Shown here one piece after another: positions 22,520-34,455 of a stretch of 64,000 bases of DNA. Source of the stretch: Callorhinus ursinus (taxonomy: Eukaryota > Chordata > Mammalia > Carnivora > Otariidae); the NCBI RefSeq assembly GCF_003265705.1, contig NW_020312904.1, positions 1,515,332 to 1,579,331 on the forward strand. The letters are read 5' to 3'. The position numbers were made by a program, and so were the translations under genes. Within the stretch, counting starts at the first letter, position 1; each line of letters begins with the position of its first letter. The notes beneath the pieces were generated by a model. It was not told the DNA's origin. It searched no databases and was given only the letters and a program-made list of their open reading frames with translations.

Positions 22520-23879
22520 AATTAGGTACGTATTATTTGAAATTTTGAAAGTTCAAAAATATTTTAAATTCACCAGGAGAACTTTAAAAACTAACCATTT
22601 GGGGGATTCTTCTGTAAAGAAAATTAAAGAAAGTTCATAAAGAGAAGCACGTGGGCAATTATTTTCAACAGGTAGAATGGCAGGACCTATGTGTCCTGCT
22701 GTGGGGACCAGAGCATCCTCCTCCTCTGGGCACCGAGAACTTCTACCAGTGAATGTGTGTGGCATTGCTTGTACCCTTAGAGGAGGTAAGGGGGAAATTG
22801 GGGGACTGTGGCCGGCGCCCACAAGAGTCAGTTAACAGTGCACATCACGGAGACCTGCAGTGCCACTGGGAAGTCTGTTCAGAAGGGTGGTGTGAGTACC
22901 AATGCAGACCTTGGAAGGAGACATCCAGTTCTGACCGGAAAGACATTCTCAGAAATGATAAAACTGTAACACTGTTGGGAATAAAGAGCGCAGACAATCT
23001 GTAGGCCAGAGAGGGTGAGGAATTTTGGGACCAGTGGCTGCAGGAAAGGGGCTGCAGCTGGAGCCGCCAGAAGGATGCCCAGGTCCTCCCCCACCAGCCC
23101 CCGTGTTGCCAAAAGAGGAAGCAGTGCATCCGAGGGGCACAGGCATGGGCTCACCAAGGGGACACTCACTGGAAAGGGTTGTATTTTCAAAGTGCAGGGT
23201 TGGTTTGTCGCCCACTCCCTCATCACACACAGCTGGTGTCAGACATATTTAGCTCAGGCCTGCGAGAGGGGAATGCTGTCCAAAGAGAGAGGTGGTCTCC
23301 ACCTGGGGAGGGTCCCCAGAGTGCCAGAGGTATAGGACCCTGGATGGAGAAAGTGTGCATTTTGTTGAAGTCTCTAACTTACAATTGGCATTACCTTCCA
23401 TTGGGCATGTAGGCAGGAAACACAATGGTTTAGGTATAACTGTCATTCTGCCACTAACAGAAATCATAGGGATCTTCATATCATATTACAGCTGTTGCAA
23501 ATAGAGCAAAATAGCATTTATGTTCACCCTGACTTCAAATTACAGTTGTCCCACTGCCAGACCTTTTTATGTTAACGTTTTAATAAAGCAAACATATTAC
23601 TATATCAAAATCCACTTTCCAACATTTGATAAAACTTGTTTTGATATAATTGGTTTTCTTGGTATTCTTATGTACTTCTATGTTATTCTGAGAAGGGTCC
23701 TAGTGGTGTCCCCAGATTGCACGAACAGGACTGGGAAACACCCTGCACCCCAGAATCTCCCAGACAAGCTAGAAGCCTGCCAGGCTCCACAAGACAAAGG
23801 TGGTCCGACACTGACCAGTCATAGCACACACCTCAGCCTTTATTCCTAGACAGAAAGGACCAGGCAGGCAGGCAGGACC
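22520..23879. other. AT-rich region, partly old repeat
   Basis: Composition turns AT-rich near 22520. The part around 23630-23705 (GATATAATTGGTTTTCTTGG, TTCTTATGTACTTCTATG, ATTCTGAGAAGGGTCC) resembles the internal wording of an old MER-type DNA-transposon element, but I am unsure of the family. No gene is recognised. Confidence 0.4.
23630..23710 (+). repeat. Old MER-type interspersed repeat fragment
   Basis: Phrase order ATAATTGGTTTTCTTGGTAT, CTTATGTACTTCTATG, TTATTCTGAGAAGGGTCC is shared with many dispersed copies in mammals that read ATAATTGGTTTCCTTTGTAA ... ATTCTGAGAAGGGGTCC. The family name is uncertain. Confidence 0.45.
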
Positions 23880-24289
23880 ACCAGATAGCTGCAGAAAGGC
23901 AGTGGCATGAACAGAAGGGAAGGCTCAGGACACTGATTCTCCACATCTGACAATGAGGTGGCAGAGATCAGAAATGATTCAGGGAAAAGGGAAATCATAA
24001 TAATCACTCTAAATAGCCTCATTCAGGCTACTATGAAGGAAAGGAAACTGAGAGCAAGAAGGAAGTCTGAAAATGAATGTGCTAACCCACTTTAAGCTCT
24101 GGGGCATTCCTGAAAACCAGGGTGCAGAAAATACGACAATGCCGTGTCCCAGAACAGAGCGCAAGGGGAAAGAGCCATGAGAAGGTAGGTACAAGTCAAC
24201 ACACGGCACACAGGGGGTATATCCTGGGTGCCAACCTTTCATTCACTAGACATTCTAAAGGAGAAAAATAAAGACAACAGAGAGGAGAA

Positions 24290-24720
24290 ATAGTCAAATA
24301 AATGAACACACATATTCAGGTAGTAGGGGCCCCCATAGTCAGAACAGATCCAACAGACAGGCCCAGACCCAAGAAATGCAAGAAACCCTCAAAATCGGGC
24401 AGAATAAAAAGAACACCGACAACAATGACTTTTCGTTAGCCACACTGGCTTCTGGGAACTATGGGAGCAAGGGTCTTTAAGCTCGGACGGGAAAAGATAC
24501 GGCACCTGGAATTTGATACCCAGCTAAACTGTCCACACAGCAAACCAATGGAGGGCATTTGGAAGTTCATTTCTCAGTGACAGACCCCTAAATAAAACTT
24601 GGTCCAGGAAGACACTCTAGCAGCCAAAGGAATCCAGAAATGGGATGTGGGAATACGGGATCAAAGAAAAGGAAGCCTCTCTGACTCTTCAGAAGTACAG
24701 TAAACTGTAAAGAATGTGCA
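24290..24720 (+). repeat. Old LINE-1 (L1M-type) 3' region
   Basis: The order ACAATGACTTTTCGTTAG, CACACTGGCTTCTGGGAAC, TATGGGAGCAAGGGTCTTT, GAATTTGATACCCAGCTAAA and GGGATCAAAGAAAAGG parallels old mammalian L1 3' ends (ACAGTGACTTTCCATCAG ... GGATGCCAGGAGACAATGGAGCAA ... GAATTCTATACCCAGCCAAA ... GGGATCCAGCAAACAGG). It is a fossil with no open frame. Confidence 0.65.
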
Positions 24721-25260
24721 TACAAGATACACCCGGCCCTCACACTTGGAAGAACCTCCTTCTACTGGTAAAAACCTTTACAATAAACTCTTTCTCCACA
24801 GAGTTAGCCACAAATCTGATCTCTGCATGAAATCTGTGGAGCAGTACTGTAATCGCCATATTTTCATTTTCAAGTTTTAAAATCAAGATGTAGATAAAGC
24901 TCAGAAAATTATTTATAGTAGAGAGATAAAAAGAAATTCTTAAATCTTGTTTCTTCTTAATTATGTGGTAAAAGTTAGGGGGAAAGTTAAAGCAGAGAGT
25001 GGGCTCTGTGCCTTCTTCCTTGCTCGGAACGCAGGGGGCAGGTGCCGGCCACGGTGGCGAGTCACAACATGTCAGTATGCACCTAAAATCAGAAAGTCAG
25101 GGAAAAAGAAGTAAGTAAAAATTATAGTGGAAGGGCCAGAACAGGGAAAGCATACACTATTAGCAGTTTTGTTCCTGGGGAAAAGGTCAGGGAGGTGGAA
25201 TCTTGCTTTTCATTTTGAACCTTCATTTGTTAACTTAAATTTTTTAATTTTCAGGTCATG
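24721..25260 (+). repeat. AT-rich sequence, probable continuation of the L1 3' UTR
   Basis: The block follows directly on the L1M-like segment and is A-rich on the plus strand. It ends near 25255 with TTAAATTTTTTAATTTTCAGG. I infer a LINE-1 3' UTR but have no diagnostic phrases. Confidence 0.35.
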
Positions 25261-27291
25261 CCACGTTCTGTGATTTGAGAAAACCTAGTATCCCAAAGAT
25301 AATGGGAAGTGTGTTCTGTCCATGAATGGAACAGTTTGCACGAGTCAAAGAGAGTGAGATATGGTATATATGTCCATGGGTAGGTGTGTGCACATATCCA
25401 TCTGCAGGCATTTGGTAAAATGGTGTAAACGCACACACTTTCTAATAACCAAAGGCACGAGAGTAGACGGGGCAGGACTTTGGCCTTGGTTCATGGGGAG
25501 AAGTCATCTAAGTGGAGGAGAGTCTAGGTGGCACCCTCGGAGGGAGGAAGGGAGGGGCAAATGCAGGAGATAAGGAGCTAGCCGGCAGGCTTACGGAGCA
25601 GACAGCGTGAGTCCAGGATTTGAGGAGAGGAACAGTGTTCAGGCCAGCATGCCGACCTAGAAGGCCACAGCCTCGGGAGGCCCTGGGCACAGGAAGCCAG
25701 GTGGGAGTGGAGCTGGGGATCAGGACATTGGGGCAAACCCAGCATAGCCTTGAGGATCTATAGATGCCCCCGGAAGGTCCAGAGCAAGGTAGAGGGTAGA
25801 ATGGTCAAGGATGGGGGGTGGCAGGAGGGCAGTGTCCTTGGGAACACCTGGAGGAGACCCCCAAGCCCCCTGAGCAGTGTGCCCCCCTCCAGAGTCAGAG
25901 CAAGGGCTTGTGGAGACTCTGCTGGAAGTGACCCCACCACTCCTGCATGGATGGGCATGCATTTGCATGTCACTTTGTGAGACCCAGCCCCCACTTCAAC
26001 AGGAATAGTGAATGCAACAAAGAGGTAGGGCCTGACCCCAGGAAGCACGGAGCAGAGTTTCCATGGAAGCCTCAGGTACATCGGCCAGAACAGAGGAACG
26101 AGGCTTGTCTGCTGAGGACACCGTGATGCCTTGATTACAACCATACTCCCAGTGTCCCTGGGAGGCTCCATCCAAGGAGAGACAAGCCATCCCAGAGGCC
26201 ACAAAAGAGAAAGTCCCAGACCAAACTCCCAGACCAAACAGTGATGTCCAAATCACAGGATCACCTGTATTCATGCAGAGCATATTCGAGAGGTGAGGGG
26301 AGAGAATGGGTGGGTTAGCAAGGGTGGGACAGGCAGAGAGGATGGGCCACTGTCCTGGAATGCTGGGCTCCACCTCATTGGTTGGGCCACAACAAGGCTC
26401 ACAGAGATGAGACACTCGGGGCAGGCGCTCTCGGCCCACAGCTGAACACCATGGGCGAGACCTGCATGTCTGGCTGTGAATGGACCCACAGTGGGTGTCC
26501 GAAAGAGAACAGACCTCTGGGGCTCATTCGAGGAAGCAGGGAGGCCGTGTAGGCCGTCCGGAACCCAGAGCAGTGGGAGGTAGTGGAGTGGGCAGACCTG
26601 GGCAATGATCTACGGCCTGTTCCAGCAAGATCTGCGGGAGGCCTGGGTGTGGGAGGTGGGGTGGAGATGAGCCAGAAGCCTGCTGTTGGCGTCAGGAGTG
26701 CGGATGGGTGTTTGGCTTCCAACAAGCCAAGTTTGGGCCAAGTCTAGAAGGTAAGGGGAGTTGGGAGTGGACAGCAGGTGCCAAGAGTCTGGAGTTGCGA
26801 GTGAAGGTCTGGGTGCACAGAGAGGAAACAGGCCCAGAGTGGCCCATGAGCACCTGGAAGGAGCCCCACGGCAGACTCCCCGTGGCAGGAACCCCACGGC
26901 AGGAACCCCGTGGCCGGCTCCCACACGCCCAGCAGACGCGGCGAGAGGAGTCTGGCAGGTACCACGTGAGCCCACGGATCACCGTTGCTCGGCATCTGTA
27001 AGCAGCATGCTCGTCCAGCTTGTGGGCGCAGGGAGCACATGTGGAGGTCCGCCAGGGACAGGTGCGCCCTGCACAGCAGTACACACAGGGGATGGGTGCA
27101 GAGATGGCTGTGGGATGGCGCGTGCCACAGGCACATCAGTGACACGTGTGACTGGGCACACACATCACTGGTGACCGAGGGGGACATGTGACACATGTGA
27201 CCCCACCGTCAGGAAAAAGTGAGGACAGGCACACAGGAGCCACCCTAGAAACACACAAACTGTCATAATGGACAGTGCTGGCCCCTCCACT
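25261..27291. other. Intergenic sequence, no gene seen
   Basis: Mixed composition, with no coding pattern or recognisable repeat besides the 14-bp tandem repeat at 26864-26919. Frames at 25996-26439 (-) and 26744-27196 (-) lack family features. Confidence 0.4.
26864..26919 (+). repeat. 14-bp tandem repeat, four units
   Basis: Four consecutive units: CCCCACGGCAGACT, CCCCGTGGCAGGAA, CCCCACGGCAGGAA, CCCCGTGGCCGGCT. They alternate ACGG and GTGG, so a 28-bp higher-order period is also visible. Confidence 0.9.
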
Positions 27292-27511
27292 TGTGTGCAG
27301 GTGTGTGTGTGTGTGCTTACACACACGTGAGTGTGTGCCCATGTTTCTATCACGTTTGTGGATGTGTGCTGCGTGAACATGTGCAGGTATGTGTGCGTAT
27401 GTATCCGTGTGTGCGCACATGCTTTGTACGTGTGCCTGTGTGTTTTGTGTCTGAGCAGGTATGGTCTGTGCACATGGGGCTGTGAAGGGGGCATGTGTGT
27501 GCGCGCGCACG
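27292..27511 (+). repeat. TG-rich degenerate microsatellite
   Basis: About 220 bases dominated by alternating purine-pyrimidine steps (GTGTGTGTGTGTG, GTGTGTGCGCGCGCAC), interrupted by short other sequence. It favours Z-DNA and gives Cys/Val- or His/Thr-rich artefact frames. Confidence 0.85.
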
Positions 27512-30500
27512 GCCCACCTCTGGAAATCCACACTTCAGAGCATTCCACAGGAAAGACATGTACTCCCAGGGGACGATGCTCTTTCTTAAAGCCTCAAGTT
27601 TCAGAGACAGGTTTGTCAACATCAGTGAAACAAATCCTCGCGCAGAACCCCTGCTTCATTAGCACACGCACTGCAGGCGTGCGTGCCAGGCCCTCCGCCT
27701 CCAGGCTGGCTGTACAACGTGGGCTTCCTGGGCGGGGGGGAGAAGGGAAGGGGTCCAGCTTTTTTATTTTAAATTCTGTTTCACCATCTGGAAAGTCTTC
27801 CCAGCTGGGCTGGACTTCAGGAAGCCAGTATTTGTTGTTATTATTTTTGGTACTGAAAGGAGAAGAAACTCACTCTAAATCCGCTATTTCTGAAGACCTG
27901 GGGCTGAAATCTTGCATTAAATACCCAGTTGGAATGCTGCCTCACCCGACCCCGTGGACAGGGTGTGGCCGCTGACCAGGAGGCAGAGGGATTCTTCAAA
28001 CCCAAAACCGCGCTGGTGGCCCTGCCCTGGCCAGGCTGGAGTGTACCCTGGGGAGGGGGACGCCTGGCCTCAAGCCCCTCCCACCCGGGCGGCTGCTGGC
28101 CCCCCCACCTGCAGCCTTGAGGGCTGGGCCAGCCCTGCAGGTACCACGAACTGGGCGGCCACACCCCCCCCACGCTCCTCTGAAGCAGAGCTCTGTGTGC
28201 CCACTGAGTTCGGCCACACGCCCACCAGGCCCTCGGGACCACTGCTATGACCACGTCCCAGAACTGAGCACGTTGAATCCTCCCCAAACTGGCCTGCTTC
28301 ATGGAGAACACGGAGCGGCTGAGGGGCACAGCTGTGTGTATGAGTGCCCACGACCCACTGCGGGGGCAGGCGGGATGGACCCCACCCTAGGCTCGGATGC
28401 CCCCAGAGCGGGAGGATGGCCCCTCGCGGGCCCCCCACCCCAGGCAGGAGGTGGGAGTGGGTGATGGGGGACGCGGGAGGAGTTGGCGGGCAGTCAGCGG
28501 TGGCGCGGGCTGAAGGGAAGGGCAAGGACTCTGGGTGGGAGGCCCCACCCCGAGCCGCCGGCCCTGGAACCCTGGAACCTCTGGCCGGTTGTTAACCTCT
28601 CTGCAGCCCCCTCCCCCCATCCCTCGTTTACGCTCAGGGCAAGGATTGGAGCTAGTCGGGTAGAGCGCACTGCACGGAGCTGGCCCCCAGCCAACCGATC
28701 CTCTCCCTTGTGCGTGCAGAGGACACGCCGGGTCTTCCTCCAGGGAGATCTCCGGGGCACACTGTTTCGGGGACACCCCCACCAGCCCTCATCTGGAGTC
28801 ACCCTGAAATGGCATCTCTGTCTGAGCTCAAGCGTTGGTTCTTCATTCGGGGCAAATTCCCCGGCAGGGCTTGCTCAGTCCTGGAGCCTCAGTCCAGGGG
28901 GAGTGAGTTCCAGGTCCTTTCTCCAGAGCAGAAGGAAGGAAAGGAGCAGAACCTGCGGGGGGCAGGCACCGAGAGAACATGAAAGAGAACGGCCACTGGC
29001 TGAGGGCGGGCTCAGGGCCCAGCGAGCCCCGGGGCTGGGGGCTGGGAGGGCGTGTCCAGGCGTCCTGCCCGTCGGCTGCGCTGCGGGACAGCAGAGCCCA
29101 GTGGGCCCCAAGGCCTCGGCCACACCGTGAGCACACCTCCTGCTGGGCTGCAGTTTTTACCCTTTTACTGTCACCTCTTTGTGGCCCCCTTCTGCACTCC
29201 CAGAACGTCCAGGCCAGACCTCTCGTCGGCCACCAGCGGGGACCGATCCTCCTCCCCCGCGGCACTCACGGCCGCCCGTGACCGGCCCTCACCCCTCGCC
29301 AGCCTTGTGTCCCTGCCCTGGGGCACTCGGACCCCTCATGTCACATCCACCTCTGCCGGTTCCCACGCCCACCGTCCTGCCAGAGGCTCAGCCAGGAATC
29401 CCCGGCTAAACCCTCATCCTGCTGGGCCACATCGTGCACCACCACATCCGGTTCCTGTGCCCCCGCGGCCTGGGGCTCCGAGCCAGCAGGGCTGGGTCTC
29501 AGTGCCGTGCACCGAGGACCTCCCCGTGCCAGTGCCAAGGAGGAAGAGGAAGGGGAGGGGGCTGAGCACATCAGGGAGGAGCAGCTGTGCCCCCCAGGCT
29601 GGCCTCCCAGGGCACCTCTGCCAGTCCCACCGACCAATCCAGCAGCATCTGACGGCTCTGGACACGGTCACCATGCTCCCTTTTGCAAATTCTTATCTTG
29701 TCTCCACACACATCAACTCACACTTTAGAGGAGCTTACATCCCATTCGCTCAGAGTGGGCACTGTCTTTGGAAAGCATCTCCTGATGAGCCTAGGAGTGG
29801 CCCCCGATCCTCTGAAACAGATGTGCACCCGTGCTGCCTCCTGTGGGCCTCGGGGGCCTGCAGAGCACTCAGGAGACTCAGGAGGAAGGAGGACGCAGAC
29901 CCCCTCCCCCGAGCCCACCACCTGGAGGGGGTGGACGCTGCTTCTGGGACCCCCCACCCCCCTAGGCCGGCACCTGCTGTGACCCGGGCCAACATGGGTT
30001 GCTGAGAGCTGAGCACGGGGCTGGGGGTGGTGGCAAGACAGGGGTCTAACGTGGCCAGAGGGCTTCCAGAAGGGGAGACCTGAGAACAACAAGGCACAGA
30101 AAGGCCTCCATCTGAGGAAGAAGAATCCTAGCTTCTGCTCAAAGCAGGCACTGCAAGTCAGGTCGCGCTGAGCAGTGCTGGAGATGGTGAAAGACCCGGA
30201 GCTCTGGTCTTCAGAACATTTCTTTAAATGCTGTTGGATGGAGAACCACAAGCCTTTAATGCTGGAATGGGAATTTCCCCACGCCCCTGTTGGGATAGGA
30301 ACCTCCTCTGCCCATACAGCTGAGAGCTGGATCTGGGGACATCTGCGTCCCCACTGCTCTATGCAGCCTTGGGGAGCCACTGCTGGTCCCCTGCAGCCAG
30401 CATCCAGGGAGTGCCCCCCAGCTGTGCCTTCCGTGAGCCCAGGCCCCCGCCCGGCACTTGGCCATGACAGCGGGTTCCCGGCACCCACGCCATGCCTGAG

Positions 30501-30749
30501 CCTGGCGCCCTTGCTGGGGCTCAGGTCCCCTCCCACCTGCCCCTGGCCAAGGCTGTGGCCTCCGGAGAAGCTCCAGCTGCCGGATCTGGTTCCTGCTCCA
30601 TGCCCACACTGCCACCCCAGGCTCCCACCCCACTCTCCATCCCATGGCAGCCCCTGGGAAGGCAGCGTGGCAGAGGGAAGAGAGGGTTTGTCTCCCGAGG
30701 TTTCCAATCCCTGCCCCTAACTCCCTTCATAGCTATGGATATGAGCTCG
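27512..30749. other. GC-rich intergenic sequence, no gene seen
   Basis: No exon, RNA gene or clear repeat recognised. The 317-codon plus frame (29052-30005) and 329-codon minus frame (29718-30707) overlap and have no protein-family pattern. Confidence 0.4.
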
Positions 30750-30812
30750 GAGCTCTCTGAGACTCAGTTTCCCCTCTCCATAGTCGCCCAGAGGATTCAC
30801 TGCAGCTGGGGG
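30750..30812 (+). repeat. MIR core fragment
   Basis: GAGCTCTCTGAGACTCAGTT followed by TCCCCTCTCCATAGTCG follows the MIR phrase CTCTCTGAGCCTCAGTTTCCTCATCTGTA. It is cut off by the assembly gap. Confidence 0.5.
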
Positions 30813-30819
30813 TTGGGGC

Positions 30820-30919
30820 NNNNNNNNNNNNNNNNNNNNNNNNNNNNNNNNNNNNNNNNNNNNNNNNNNNNNNNNNNNNNNNNNNNNNNNNNNNNNNNNN
30901 NNNNNNNNNNNNNNNNNNN
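30820..30919. other. Assembly gap (100 N)
   Basis: Exactly 100 N, the usual placeholder for a gap of unknown length. The flanks are G-rich (GGGGGTTGGGGC on the left, GGGGACATGG on the right). Reading frames that cross it are meaningless. Confidence 0.99.
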
Positions 30920-33414
30920 GGGGACATGGCCCTGGGCTGCAGTGCTGACCTGGCTGCAGCTGACGATAGCTATTATGGGCGTGAACCGGCCCCAGGACAT
31001 TCCCTCCTGGACCATGACCTTCCCTCCAGACGTGACTTCCGAGGCTGGCCTCCAAATGGCTGGCCTGCAGGCTTTCTGCAGCCACTGGAGAGGGAGGTCC
31101 GAGTCTGGGGATGCCCACGCCCTGCATGGCTCCAGCCTGCTCCAGAGAAGCTCGGTGACACGTGCCACCCCCCTCACCGTGGCCCGTGGTTGGGACCTCC
31201 CCGAGTCCTCAGGGGGCTGAGGAGCTGACTGCACAAACGGACAGTGGACGGTGGTCAGGCTGCCCGTGGCAGTGGGACTCTGACCTTCAGCTCTGCACCA
31301 GCCACGGGGAAGCCCAGCAGCCCGACTGCTCAGGGCTTGGTCAGAGGCCAGCAGCATCCCCAGTGTTGCCCCCACCCCCAAGTCAGGACCGACGAGAGAG
31401 CCAGACGCGTCCCGCCAGTGATGGGAAGGTCCCTGCGCTGCTCAGCCGCCCCGGTGTCCCCCGAGGCAGCACGGTGGGCACTGGAACCCTGCCTCCATTC
31501 TCCCCGTGCACCACTCCCCTCCCCCCGCCGGCCGCCAAGCCTCTGCTTGTTCTCCTCCGAGTGGCCTTCCTTTGTCCCTGGTGGGGGGAGGGCAGCTGCC
31601 CAGCGCGGTGACTTGGTGGCCACCCTCCTCCTGCCTCACGTCCTCACAGCTATTTCCCTGCCTCCTCGGTGCACCGCCTGCCCACAGGTCCTTGTCTCGG
31701 GGCTGCTCCGGGGATGCCGGCCTAAGCCACGGCCCTGGATGATGCACCTTGTGAAAGAGAACAGCATGGGGGTGGGGTGCATCCTGTGTTGCCCCCACGG
31801 TACGGTCAGGGGCAGGAAGGACAGAGCATCTAGGTACGGAGCGGGACGTGGTCCTGGCGGGGGCCGAGCCAGGACAAGGCACTAGGAGCAAGGACACAGT
31901 CAGGAAGCCATCGGGCATCACTGCTGGGCTCTCTGCCCTCGACTTCTCGGCCCCACCGGCCCCCCACTAGCTAACGAGGCTCACACAGGCCTTCCCCTCA
32001 CTTGGCCTTGGGGTCCGGGGCCGGGTCCAGGCCATGCCCCCCGCCCCCAGATGGGCCAGGGAGCCATGGCTTTCTGCTGGACACGGCTGGCCCCTCTGAG
32101 TCACAAACCACCCCACTGCTGGGCGGGAGCCTCCATGTACCCCACCACCCCACTTTCTAGAAAGGGGCCGGGGAGAGTGACAGCACTGGTAGTGAGAGTG
32201 GACATCCCACACCTCCCGGCCGGGGACACACCACAGCCCTAATCCCTATGACAAGGAAACCGAGGCACAGAGCCCCAGAACCCATGCCAGGGCGGGAGCC
32301 CCGAGGCCGTTCCCCGAAGCCCAACCCACGGCTCCCCACCCAGGCCCCGCGTCAGAAACGACTCTGGTCACCTGCCACCTTTTCCGGAGTGTTGGAGGCC
32401 TGGGGCCTGACCCTGAGCAGGGACACCGGGCACGAAGAACACTTTGTTCCACATAAGGCTGAAGCCCGTGTCAGAATGTCAGAAAACAGCTATATGATTT
32501 TAAGAAAGGCGTGGGTCACCATCTGTGAGTACGGCGTATTACCACCTGCTGCATCTGGAACTTTCCATCAGAGATGCTGGTCCTTAGCTGCGAGTGTCAC
32601 CGCAGTAATAACAAACGTCCATCATCTGGGCACTGCAGAAGCAGCAGGTCGTTGCAGGGGTGACTAGCAGGTGAGTGCGGGGTGACTAGGCCAGAGGAGG
32701 CCGCACGTTCTCTGCGCTGTCCAGTGCCCAGCCCGGGAGGGCCTGCAGGAGCCGTGAGGCACCCAGAGTCTGCGGGCAGTTTCCTCCACTGACCTGGCTG
32801 GGAAACAGCCGCTGCCTCCTGGGTGCTGAGCAGTGCAGCCCCCGCGCCTCCCCAGGGGCCCCGCACTGTCCTGGAGCAGCCAGGGGCTCGGGTACCTCTA
32901 CCACGCCCCCGGGAGACGCCACGGTGGGAAACCCCCGTGGGTCCGACGCATCACAGGCTCTGCGTCTCTGCCCTTGAAACAGGAAGGACATGTGTGCAGC
33001 GGTGGGGGCAGGCCAGGCCCCAAGCCCCCCAGACACCCCGGCCGAAGCCTGGGGCGTGGAGGGGCTATGAGCCACGGGACCTCACGAGGCTGGTTGCGGC
33101 CAGCCCAGGTCACCCAGGTGGCTCTCTGATGACACGGGTGGGCGAGGCACTGTCTGTAATTGCTGCCATGCGTGTGCCACGCCGCTGCTCAGGGCAGGCT
33201 TCGGTTACGCCGACGGGGGCAGGCAGCAGGGACAGCGGGGTTGGCTGGGGCAGGGTCACAGGGGGTCGGGTGTGTCGGGTCATCCCCAGGCAGGGTCTCT
33301 GCCTCAGGAGGGCCGCTGTCAAGGCCCCCCAGTTGTGGCCTGCATCCCTTGAAGCCCTCGGCCACACTGAAGGTCCACGGCTGCGGGATCGTGAGTGCCC
33401 GCTGCCCTCATCTG
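30920..33414. other. GC-rich intergenic sequence, no gene seen
   Basis: Nothing recognised apart from a short reverse MIR-like phrase (GACAAGGAAACCGAGGCACA near 32250). Overlapping open frames on both strands reflect GC content. Confidence 0.4.
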
Positions 33415-33700
33415 TGCGGGCCGTGGGACAAACACCACGGCCACGGAGGCTCCAGCAGCACACTCAGTTCCCCACAGTTCCGGAGGCTGCAAGGCCGGGA
33501 TCGAGGGGTTAGTGGGTCCAGGTCCAGTGCCAGGCCTCCTCCCGGGTGTAGACGCGGTCTCCAGAGACACGGCGACCACCGCTCTCCTGTTTTCTTGGAA
33601 GGGCACGAATCCTACCACGGGGACCCTGCTTCCTGCCCAACCGCCTCCTGGGGGCCTCACCTACCTACACTTTGGGGGTGAGCATTTCAACACATCATCG
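33415..33700 (-). repeat. MaLR (MLT1-like) LTR, reverse orientation
   Basis: The phrases ACAGTTCCGGAGGCTGCAAG, GGGATCGAGGGGTTAGTGGG, GACACGGCGACCACCG, GGGGGCCTCACCTACC and GAGCATTTCAACACATC match in order the reverse MLT1 wording (CAGTTCTGGAGGCTGGAAGT ... GGCTTCAACATATG). Non-coding fossil LTR. Confidence 0.7.
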
Positions 33701-33891
33701 TCCAGGCACAGGACCCAGGCCATGGTGCCCACCACAGTAAATGTCCCATGCCGTGTCTGGGAGCCCACGGGCTGGAGAGGACATCCAGAGGTGACTCGCG
33801 TCGCCCCCATCTGTCCGGCCCACATCCATCCATGTGTCCTTCTCGACCCTCCCCCTGCACGCCCCGCGCCTCCCTTCCCACCACCTGCTCC

Positions 33892-33968
33892 ACGCGCCCA
33901 GTGGGGCCTGGCTCTCCTGCCGCCCTCTCACGGCAGGAGAGCCGTGGGGCCTGGCTCTCACGCGCCCA
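33892..33968. repeat. Perfect 13-bp hairpin nested in a direct duplication
   Basis: GGCTCTCCTGCCG (33910-33922) and its exact reverse complement CGGCAGGAGAGCC (33931-33943) flank an 8-base loop. The outer GTGGGGCCTGGCTCTC occurs at 33901 and again at 33944, and CACGCGCCCA(GT)GGG flanks both sides (about 33892 and 33959). This points to a local duplication with inversion. Confidence 0.9.
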
Positions 33969-34139
33969 GTGGGACCCTGCGTGCCCACCTCACCGCTTGG
34001 GACACGCCTCCCGGTTGGCCGGAGGAATAAACAAATGCAGGAACAAACAAGGACTTCTCCCTGAACCAGAGCCGCTCCTCGTGGCCGCCCGCAAAGCGCC
34101 TCTGGCGGCAGGACAAAGAGCGGCGAGGTCCCGGCCCGG

Positions 34140-34455
34140 CCCGACTCCATTTAATAAGTTCATTACTGGCCTTGGGGAAACGTCCCTGTAAGTAATCTGC
34201 AACTGGAAAATGCAGATGATGATGGGCTAGAGACACGGAGAGGTGTGACGACTATTAAAACACATTATGTCAGCTCCAGAGAGGGACACATTCAAACCAA
34301 GATTTAATTTGTCTGTGTGTAAAACGCGAGACTTTAAGAAACACCTCGGGCAAGTAGCAAATGAGTGTGTGCCGCGGAAAAGCAGAGGCTGATTTGCCGG
34401 CTCCCAGCAAATTGAACATAAGCTCTCATTATAATGCAGCGAGTGAGCACGCGGT
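34140..34455. promoter_or_regulatory. AT-rich block, candidate conserved enhancer
   Basis: An abrupt AT-rich interval in GC-rich surroundings with no repeat family recognised. It carries TTTAATAAGTTCATTA, ACTATTAAAACACATTATG, AAGATTTAATTTG, CTCATTATAATGC and GGTAATGACTAC, many with TAAT cores. Function is inferred. Confidence 0.4.
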
